DNA from: an uncultured Clostridia bacterium | Lineage (GTDB): Bacteria > Bacillota > Clostridia > Oscillospirales > Ruminococcaceae | Direction: 5' to 3' | Assembly: GCA_947175655.1 (NCBI GenBank) | Contig: CAMWNQ010000103.1 | Location: forward strand, 1-6,115 | DNA: 6,115 nt | In this document: positions 1 through 5,213 of the stretch, one piece after another | Layout: the number at the start of each line of letters is the position of its first letter | Position numbering within the stretch: position 1 is the stretch's first letter | Position numbers and translations under genes: made by a program | The notes under the pieces: model-generated | What the model saw: only the letters and a program-made list of their open reading frames with translations | What the model was told of the DNA's origin: nothing | Databases searched by the model: none

Positions 1-20
1 TAATTTTTATAACTATCTCG

Positions 21-281
21 TCAACCGACGGTAAATATTTCATCATTGAATTTTTTAAAATACTCACTCTGTTTTTTTATACCGTCATTTTCCTGTGATA
101 AAAATACTCTCTGAAATAAAACTTCACAGTTAAATATTGTATCATAGTTTATTTCTTCGGGATAAAAATCAGCAGGTCTGGGATTTATAGGTAGAAATTT
201 AAATGCATTCCTGACCTGTGCATAATTAGGATAACGCATATCTTTTCGATAATGCAATTGTAAATGTTGAACAAAAAGCAT
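21..281 (-). CDS. Small hypothetical protein, 86 aa, last gene of the run
   Basis: I do not recognise this protein. It has a convincing start: ATG at 281-279 with AAGGAG (294-289) seven bases upstream. It ends at TGA (23-21), so the ORF is complete in the window. The product is soluble-looking, with no signal peptide or membrane segment, many aromatic residues, a central NPRPADFYPEEINYD stretch (about residues 33-47) and a charged C-terminal third. It follows the dehydrogenase by 67 nt, across a strong hairpin, and is co-directional. That is where the carboxynorspermidine decarboxylase gene would be expected, but the sequence does not resemble that PLP enzyme, whose N-terminus normally carries a PCYV-type start and a catalytic lysine. 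Another frame (net +1) is open through the stop to the window edge, so the gene may be truncated by a frameshift, or a new gene may overlap its end. It is probably a real gene; its function is unknown. Confidence 0.6.
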   Translation of the reverse strand: MLFVQHLQLHYRKDMRYPNYAQVRNAFKFLPINPRPADFYPEEINYDTIFNCEVLFQRVFLSQENDGIKKQSEYFKKFNDEIFTVG

Positions 282-288
282 AAATATT

Positions 289-294
289 CTCCTT
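289..294 (-). promoter_or_regulatory. Shine-Dalgarno site of the 86-aa ORF
   Basis: AAGGAG on the minus strand, seven bases before the ATG at 281-279. It is the main support for treating the small terminal ORF as translated. Confidence 0.7.
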
Positions 295-303
295 ATTCTT
301 TAA

Positions 304-332
304 CAGGACGGATTTTTTTAATATCCGTCCTG
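304..332 (-). terminator. Perfect 10-bp inverted repeat, terminator-like hairpin
   Basis: The arms CAGGACGGAT and ATCCGTCCTG (332-323 and 313-304 on the minus strand) pair perfectly around a nine-base A-rich loop. It lies 17 nt past the stop of the dehydrogenase and ten nt before the SD of the next ORF. The stem is GC-rich in an AT-rich region, so it is unlikely to be chance. The stem is followed by UUAAAGAAUAAG rather than a run of U, so it is a poor intrinsic terminator in this direction, and the plus-strand side also lacks a clean U run. It could be a leaky terminator, an mRNA 3'-end stabiliser for the operon, or a processing site that uncouples the last ORF. Confidence 0.45.
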
Positions 333-348
333 CATTTATATTATTCAA

Positions 349-1551
349 TTAATCAACAAGAACTGGATTGAAATCTTCTTCCCAAGGCAGACCCCATTTG
401 TTAAGAGCTTCCATAAATGGGTCTGGGTCGAATTCCTCAATATTATATACTCCGGCTTTATTCCAAGTACCATTTATAATCATCATAGCACCTATCATTG
501 CCGGAACGCCTGTAGTATATGAAATAGCCTGTGAACCTACTTCTTTATAGCATTCCTGATGGTCACATATATTGTAAAGATAATAAGTTTTATCTTTGCC
601 GTCTTTTTTACCTCTGAAAATACAGCCTATATTTGTCTTTCCTACAGTTCTTGGTCCAAGTGATGCAGGATCAGGAAGTACAGCTTTTAAGAATTGTAAT
701 GGTACAATTTCTTTTCCTTCATACATTATAGGTTCTATTGATGTCATTCCAACGTTTTCAAGACATTTAAGATGTGTAAGATAGCTTTGACCGAAAGTCA
801 TAAAGAAACGTATTCTTTTGATGCCTTTTATATTGAGTGCGAGAGATTCAAGTTCTTCGTGATGGAGAAGATACATATCCTTTTCACCAACACCCTTGAA
901 ATTATATACACGTTTTATTTCCATTGGTTCAGTTTCAACCCATTTGCCGTCTTCAATATAACTTCCTTTTGCTGATACTTCACGGATATTTATTTCAGGA
1001 TTGAAATTTGTTGCAAAGGGATAACCGTGGTCACCACCATTGCAATCAAGAATATCAATATAATTGATTTCGTCAAATTCGTGTTTCATAGCATATGCAG
1101 AAAATACTCCGGTAACTCCAGGATCAAAACCACTTCCAAGAAGTGCAGTTATACCAGCTTTTTCAAATTTTTCCCTGTATGCCCACTGCCATTTATATTC
1201 AAATTTTGCTGTATCAAGAGGTTCATAATTTGCTGTATCAACGTAATGCGTTTTAGTAGCAAGGCAGGCATCCATTATGGTTAAATCCTGATAGGGGAGT
1301 GCAAGATTAAGTACAACATCAGGTTTATAGCTTTCAATAAGTGCAATAAGTTCATCAACATTATCAGCATTTACTTGCGCAGTTTCGATTACAGTCTTAG
1401 TAGTTGGCTGGAGCTTCTCTTTGAGTGCATCACATTTTGACTTTGTACGGCTTGCTATCATAATACCCTCAAATACTTCGCTGTTCTGACAGCATTTGTG
1501 AATTGCTACAGAGGCAACTCCTCCGCAACCGATAATCATACATTTTTTCAT
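349..1551 (-). CDS. Carboxynorspermidine/carboxyspermidine dehydrogenase (CANSDH, saccharopine dehydrogenase superfamily)
   Basis: This 400-aa cytosolic enzyme reductively condenses L-aspartate-4-semialdehyde with putrescine or 1,3-diaminopropane, using NADPH, to give carboxyspermidine or carboxynorspermidine. A PLP decarboxylase (CANSDC) then makes spermidine or norspermidine. Visible signatures are an N-terminal Rossmann nucleotide-binding loop GCGGVA (residues 8-13), LPYQD (85-89), YVDTANYE (103-110), GFDPGVTGVF (141-150), the NGGDHG patch (171-176) and a C-terminal TGVPA segment (347-351). Length and motif order fit CANSDH rather than fungal saccharopine reductase. The ATG at 1551-1549 has AAGGAAG (1566-1560) eight bases upstream. 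It sits 29 nt after the DUF6881-type gene, in line with speE and speB, which supports the polyamine role. Related enzymes in phototrophs use agmatine (carboxyaminopropylagmatine route), so the exact amine substrate cannot be fixed from sequence. No defect is seen. Confidence 0.93.
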   Translation of the reverse strand: MKKCMIIGCGGVASVAIHKCCQNSEVFEGIMIASRTKSKCDALKEKLQPTTKTVIETAQVNADNVDELIALIESYKPDVVLNLALPYQDLTIMDACLATKTHYVDTANYEPLDTAKFEYKWQWAYREKFEKAGITALLGSGFDPGVTGVFSAYAMKHEFDEINYIDILDCNGGDHGYPFATNFNPEINIREVSAKGSYIEDGKWVETEPMEIKRVYNFKGVGEKDMYLLHHEELESLALNIKGIKRIRFFMTFGQSYLTHLKCLENVGMTSIEPIMYEGKEIVPLQFLKAVLPDPASLGPRTVGKTNIGCIFRGKKDGKDKTYYLYNICDHQECYKEVGSQAISYTTGVPAMIGAMMIINGTWNKAGVYNIEEFDPDPFMEALNKWGLPWEEDFNPVLVD

Positions 1552-1580
1552 TTTTACATCTTCCTTTATATTAATATATA

Positions 1581-1892
1581 TTATATTTTTGAAGGGAAAT
1601 TAATATTTCCTGCATACAGATTTGTATTATATGCCATTTCAAATTCTTCTTTTGAAATTATTTCAGCATAAAATTCATCTTCTTTGTTTATTTCTTCTGC
1701 TGTTGGTATAGGTTCTTCTGTTATGAACTCAAAATCTTCTTCAATAACTGGTATAGATTTCCTGTTTTTGAAAACTTCTGTCATTCTTGTTGCATATCTT
1801 TCATTTTCCAAATCTATTTCATAGAAAATAACAACAGGGTCTTCATCACAGATATATTCCCAGTAAAATTTCATATATTCAAATTTTTGCAT
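1581..1892 (-). CDS. DUF6881-type small protein, about 103 aa
   Basis: This small acidic soluble protein resembles the DUF6881 family by my recollection of its pattern. It has an N-terminal strand pair with FYWEY and VIFYEID (residues 9-27), then RMTEVFKN (36-43), then the diagnostic PIPTAEEIN (61-69) and a closing ISKEEFE helix (79-85). The family's biochemical function is not known to me; members often occur near immunity-type genes. The start is uncertain. ATG at 1892-1890 lies four nt after the stop of YwqG copy 3, and no good SD precedes it, so translation is probably coupled by reinitiation. A second in-frame ATG (1874-1872) would give 97 aa beginning MKFYWEY, which matches the usual family N-terminus better but also lacks an SD. 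A longer reading from 1955 would begin inside copy 3 and is unlikely. It is followed 29 nt later by the dehydrogenase. Confidence 0.72.
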   Translation of the reverse strand: MQKFEYMKFYWEYICDEDPVVIFYEIDLENERYATRMTEVFKNRKSIPVIEEDFEFITEEPIPTAEEINKEDEFYAEIISKEEFEMAYNTNLYAGNINFPSKI

Positions 1893-1896
1893 ATAA

Positions 1897-2595
1897 TTAA
1901 CAGCAATCCCAGTTATAGAGAACGTCACTGAAATCAAGATTTTTGAGTTTTTCACTGTTTATAAAGAAATTTCCTATTCCGCAGTCACCCCAAAGAACCT
2001 TGTCGCCCTCTGAACTGCAATCACTGTCAAGCTGGAAAAGAAGAAAGTCATAATTATTACCGTTTTTCATATATTCTCTTGGGTCATTCTGAGTAAAAGC
2101 GGGAAAACCTCCTGCTTTATGACCAAAATTATCATTTTCGTCATCTTCACAATCTTCATCATCATAATAAATATCATCAATAATATCAGTAAATTCCATA
2201 CTAAATTCACCCTCAACCGGCAAATCGGATTCATTATCAAATTCATTTTTTACAAATTTACTTGATACTTCTTCTTCAGTAACACTTTTATCAACCTCAC
2301 TATAATAAATGATTCTGAAAGTGTCCTGATTTGTCTGGTTGTCAAAATCGAGACCTATAACATCATCATTTAAAATCCAGAATTGCAAAAGTCCTCTTTC
2401 AGGAAATTCATCAAGTTTTACTTCTGAACAGTCAATCTGTGCAAGCAGTCTTAATTGATTGCCTTTGCTGTCTTTTGGGAAATCTGCATCATGCGGAATA
2501 TATCCCAGACCGCCTGCCTTACTTTCAAAAATAGATGGTTTAGTTTCAGTAAGTTTAATTTTTATACACGGTTTTGTATTTTTTGTATTTGACAT
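1897..2595 (-). CDS. YwqG family (DUF1963) protein, copy 3, 232 aa, shortened
   Basis: This is the third of three tandem YwqG-like paralogues. Shared signatures are SKAGG (25-29), LRLLAQID (48-55), LLQFWI (69-74), HKAGGFP (159-165), LLFQLDSD (185-192), WGDCGIGNFFI (202-212) and the terminal WDCC (229-232). B. subtilis YwqG is a soluble cytosolic protein whose structure is known but whose function is not established. Here the family's middle helix segment (LFCxYYxELS in the other copies) is missing. A strongly acidic run (about residues 137-156, rich in D and E) takes its place, making this copy about 45 residues shorter than copy 2. The start ATG (2595-2593) has a perfect AGGAGG (2609-2604) at eight bases. 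That SD overlaps the TAG stop of copy 2, so the two are tightly coupled. No polyamine-binding signature is visible; the function is unknown. Confidence 0.88.
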   Translation of the reverse strand: MSNTKNTKPCIKIKLTETKPSIFESKAGGLGYIPHDADFPKDSKGNQLRLLAQIDCSEVKLDEFPERGLLQFWILNDDVIGLDFDNQTNQDTFRIIYYSEVDKSVTEEEVSSKFVKNEFDNESDLPVEGEFSMEFTDIIDDIYYDDEDCEDDENDNFGHKAGGFPAFTQNDPREYMKNGNNYDFLLFQLDSDCSSEGDKVLWGDCGIGNFFINSEKLKNLDFSDVLYNWDCC

Positions 2596-2603
2596 TATAA
2601 ATT

Positions 2604-2610
2604 CCTCCTA
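2604..2610 (-). promoter_or_regulatory. Stop codon fused to Shine-Dalgarno (TAGGAGG)
   Basis: The TAG stop of YwqG copy 2 (2610-2608) supplies the first bases of the AGGAGG SD (2609-2604) for copy 3, eight bases before its ATG. Ribosomes finishing copy 2 therefore sit on the start signal of copy 3, which implies translational coupling of the two paralogues. Confidence 0.8.
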
Positions 2611-3444
2611 ACAACAATCAGCATAATAAAAAATATCGCTGAAATCACAATTTTTAAGTTTTTCACTGTTTATGAAGAAATGACCTATACCAGCATCGCC
2701 CCACATTATTTTTTGCTCATGACGTTTAAAGTCACTTGATAACTGTAGAAGCTGGAAATTATATTTTTCCAGTTCTTCACCCTCTCTCGGTTCAAACTGA
2801 CAGTAATCGGAACTTCCGCCTATTTTATGCCCATATGATGAATCTATGCTGTAAAGAATCGTGTTAAGTATATCAAATGGGAAATCATAAAGACTATTGA
2901 TTTTTTCATCTGAAAGTTCATTATAATACTTGCAGAAAAGCTTTTGATATTCGTTTGAACGTGTTGGAATAGTTTCAGTGCAGGGATAGAATTCAACTCC
3001 GAAAACACCTTTTACCGGAAAATACTCTTTTTCATATTCAGTCATTTCAGAGATTTTAGCAGATATATCATTTTTGTTTACGGTTTCATCTATTGTATCA
3101 TAATATATTACTCGGTAACCGGCTTTATATCCTGCTATTTCCATTCCCCATACTTCATTAGCAGAAATCCAGAACTGCAAAATTCCTTTTTTTGGAAAAA
3201 TATCACAGCCCGTTACATCAGAGCATCTGATTTGCATCAGAAGTCTTAACTGAATGCCGTCACCATCTACCGGAACTTTAAAATCTTTCGGCATATATGG
3301 TATACCGCCAACTTTACTTTCAAAAATTGTAGGATTGTTATTATCAGTAAGTTTAAATCTTACTGATGGTGTTGTACCACATTCACTAAGAACTTTTTCG
3401 GCTGTTTTTAAAGCAATATCCAGATTTCCTTTTACTTTACTCAT
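2608..3444 (-). CDS. YwqG family (DUF1963) protein, copy 2, 278 aa, intact
   Basis: This is the most complete of the three paralogues and the best guide to the others. After a 30-residue lead-in come SKVGGIPYMP (43-52), LRLLMQIRC (66-74), GILQFWI (87-93), RVIYY (111-115), FPVKG (142-146), the helix segment LFCKYYNELS (169-178), HKIGG (206-210), QFEPRE (216-221), LLQLSSD (232-238), WGDAGIGHFFI (248-258) and the terminal ADCC. Length and motif order match the YwqG family, taken to be soluble and cytosolic, with no established function. The start ATG (3444-3442) has AAGGAG (3458-3453) eight bases upstream, 24 nt beyond the frame-corrected stop of copy 1. Its C-terminal coding stretch is clearly similar at DNA level to that of copy 3, pointing to tandem duplication. 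Role in the polyamine operon is unknown. Confidence 0.9.
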   Translation of the reverse strand: MSKVKGNLDIALKTAEKVLSECGTTPSVRFKLTDNNNPTIFESKVGGIPYMPKDFKVPVDGDGIQLRLLMQIRCSDVTGCDIFPKKGILQFWISANEVWGMEIAGYKAGYRVIYYDTIDETVNKNDISAKISEMTEYEKEYFPVKGVFGVEFYPCTETIPTRSNEYQKLFCKYYNELSDEKINSLYDFPFDILNTILYSIDSSYGHKIGGSSDYCQFEPREGEELEKYNFQLLQLSSDFKRHEQKIMWGDAGIGHFFINSEKLKNCDFSDIFYYADCC

Positions 3445-3468
3445 AATATAATCTCCTTTATTTTCAAA

Positions 3469-4345
3469 TCAGGAACAGTCCCAGACTAAATAAGCATTTT
3501 CAAAATTACGGTTTTTCAGGTCTTTACGTGAAATTTTAAATCTTCCAACACCTGCATCACCCCACTTTATAATCCTTTGAATTATTATAATGGCTGTCAA
3601 GTTGAAAAAGTACGAATTCTTCTTCATCTGATTTCATATCAATATTGCTTACATAAGTAGCATATTTCGACCAGTGAAGTGAAGTATCATAATTTTCAGG
3701 TCTGTATCGTAGATAGTCTGTAAGCTGTGTTGAAATTTCATAACCGCCTATTTTAGTAAAACCAGTATATGCATCGTCTCTGTAATCTATAAAAATATCA
3801 TAAACTTCTTCGTCTGCATCTTCAGGTATTGAAATAAATTCCCCTGAAAGTTCAGTGTAATACTGACAGAACAGTGCTTCTATACGATAATCAAAATGTC
3901 CCATTGATTCAGTATCTTCAACAAATTCCATTCCGTATTCGCCATTGACTGGAAATGAACCGTCTTTACCTTCTGTATAATCTTGAATTCTGGGAAGTAT
4001 ATCTTTTTCATCAAGCGTATAATCAATATTTTTATGATAAGCAACCTCATATTCTTCCCACATAAAATCCACTGTAAGCCAGAACTGGAGTATGCCGGAA
4101 TGCGGATAATCTTCAAGAGGAGTCAAATCCTTGCAGTTAATCTGTGCAAGGAGACGCATCTGCCTGCCGTTTTTATCTTTCGGAATCTCCATATCTTTTG
4201 GAAGATACGGAGTGCCTCCGATTTTACTGTCAAATATTGTAGTTTTTTCATCTGTAAGAGCTATGTTAAGAATTGGCACGGTAGTTTTTTTAATGAGTTT
4301 CTGTATAGCAAGTTCAGCATATTCTTCCGGTTTTAATCTGTTCAT
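3469..4345 (-). pseudogene. YwqG family (DUF1963) protein, copy 1, frameshifted near the C-terminus
   Basis: The frame from ATG 4345-4343 reads 262 aa to a TGA at 3559-3557 and carries SKIGGTPYLP (40-49), MRLLAQIN (63-70), GILQFWL (84-90), LFCQYYTELS (158-167), TKIGGYE (197-203) and VLFQLDSHY (245-253). It then stops just before the conserved WGD motif. The missing end is present in the +1 frame: KWGDAGVGRFKI, then LKNRNFENAY and VWDCS, ending at TGA 3471-3469. It aligns with the WGDxGIGxFFI and DCC ends of copies 2 and 3. The full span of 877 nt is one base over a multiple of three, so one base was gained or two lost, between roughly 3559 and 3600. The segment after GILQFWL is also about eight residues shorter than in copy 2. 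The start lies 16 nt after speB with only a weak SD (GTGAT region). Repaired, it would be about 291 aa. A sequencing error or a still functional shortened protein remain possible. Confidence 0.8.
3557..4345 (-). CDS. Translatable 262-aa portion of YwqG copy 1
   Basis: This is the uninterrupted reading of the frameshifted copy, listed separately because a gene caller would report it. It contains the N-terminal and central YwqG motifs but ends with KDYKVG in place of the family's WGDxGxGxFF strand and last 25 or so residues. That last piece is conserved in both neighbouring copies, so the truncated product probably folds poorly. The distance from its premature stop to the next gene is 112 nt, unlike the tight spacing elsewhere in the run, which also argues that the original gene extended further. 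Confidence 0.6.
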   Translation of the reverse strand: MNRLKPEEYAELAIQKLIKKTTVPILNIALTDEKTTIFDSKIGGTPYLPKDMEIPKDKNGRQMRLLAQINCKDLTPLEDYPHSGILQFWLTVDFMWEEYEVAYHKNIDYTLDEKDILPRIQDYTEGKDGSFPVNGEYGMEFVEDTESMGHFDYRIEALFCQYYTELSGEFISIPEDADEEVYDIFIDYRDDAYTGFTKIGGYEISTQLTDYLRYRPENYDTSLHWSKYATYVSNIDMKSDEEEFVLFQLDSHYNNSKDYKVG

Positions 4346-4361
4346 AATATATCACATCGTT

Positions 4362-5213
4362 TTATGACATAGCAAGAAGGATTTCTCTTATAATCTTACA
4401 GGCTACTGCTGTAGAAACTCCTGACTGGTCATACTGCGGACTGAGTTCATTTACATCACATCCGACTATATTTAAATTACTGCACACAAGCGTTACAGCC
4501 TTACGAAGTTCATCAAAAGTTACTCCTCCTGCTTCCGGAGTACCTGTACCGGCAAATATTGACGGGTCAAGTACATCTAAATCCAGAGTAAAATACACAT
4601 TTTTTTCTTTTAATTTTTCAACAGTTTCAGCAAGTGAATCAAAGTTGAATTTATTCATAAAAGTATGATGCTTTGCAAACTTGAATTCTTCTCTGTCACC
4701 GCTTCTTATACCAAACTGATATATTTTACCATCACCAATTATATCGTGGCATCTTCTTATTACACAGGCGTGTGATAATTGCTGGTCAAGATAATCATCA
4801 CGCAAATCAGCATGTGCATCAAAATGAACTATATATAAATCATCATATTTTTCTGATACTGCCATTACTGCTCCAAGAGTAACAAGATGTTCTCCACCAA
4901 TCATAAACGGGATTTTATTATCATTCAAGATAATTTCAGTACGTTCTTTTATATCATCCAGAACTCTTTCAGTATTACCAAAAGGCAAATCCAAATCACC
5001 GCTGTCAAAATAGCAATAATCAATCATATCCTTATCCTGATATGGACTGTAAGTTTCTATTCCGAAAGATTCATTTCTTATTGCAGACGGTGCAAATCTT
5101 GTACCAGGGCGGAAACTTGTAGTACCATCAAATCCAGCACCAAAAAGAATGATTTTAGATTTATCATATTCAGCATCACAGGCAATAAAAGTCTGTATAT
5201 TTTTATTCAACAT
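4362..5213 (-). CDS. speB: Agmatinase (agmatine ureohydrolase)
   Basis: This 283-aa cytosolic enzyme of the arginase/ureohydrolase family hydrolyses agmatine to putrescine and urea with a binuclear manganese centre. All metal-ligand motifs are present: GGEH (106-109), DAHAD (132-136) and DLDVLDP (211-217). The substrate-side SHA (147-149), TGTPEAGG (223-230) and GCDVNELSP (251-259) are also there. The length is typical of the family and no break is seen. The start ATG (5213-5211) lies within the end of speE (11-nt overlap) with AGGAG (5228-5224) ten bases upstream. The speE-speB pairing supports polyamine biosynthesis. In organisms that aminopropylate agmatine first, the same enzyme family releases urea from N1-aminopropylagmatine to give spermidine directly, so that substrate cannot be excluded. 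Guanidinobutyrase or formiminoglutamase activity is less likely in this context. Confidence 0.95.
   Translation of the reverse strand: MLNKNIQTFIACDAEYDKSKIILFGAGFDGTTSFRPGTRFAPSAIRNESFGIETYSPYQDKDMIDYCYFDSGDLDLPFGNTERVLDDIKERTEIILNDNKIPFMIGGEHLVTLGAVMAVSEKYDDLYIVHFDAHADLRDDYLDQQLSHACVIRRCHDIIGDGKIYQFGIRSGDREEFKFAKHHTFMNKFNFDSLAETVEKLKEKNVYFTLDLDVLDPSIFAGTGTPEAGGVTFDELRKAVTLVCSNLNIVGCDVNELSPQYDQSGVSTAVACKIIREILLAMS

Noticed and set aside
368..1284. Several 60-85 aa plus-strand open frames opposite the dehydrogenase
   Set aside because: They are shadows of a conserved 400-aa enzyme, with no SD-like spacing pattern and no family resemblance.
1567..1585. AT palindrome and a TATAAT-like hexamer before the dehydrogenase, possible internal promoter
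   Set aside because: The sequence is simply AT-rich, no -35 match lies at proper spacing, and the gap is only 29 nt.
1893..1955. Longer start for the DUF6881-type gene at 1955
   Set aside because: It would overlap the conserved C-terminal codons of YwqG copy 3 by 59 nt, and the added residues are the shadow of that gene.
3557..3575. Programmed +1 frameshift at GGG-TGA rescuing YwqG copy 1
   Set aside because: A skip at the stop would give KVGDAG and drop the conserved tryptophan of WGD. No RF2-type CTT-TGA-C slip site or internal SD is present, so a plain indel is simpler.
3254..4367. Plus-strand frames of 65-117 aa and a minus-strand 78-aa frame (4116-3880) over the YwqG copies
   Set aside because: All lie within frames that carry clear YwqG motifs; none has its own recognisable start signal or domain.
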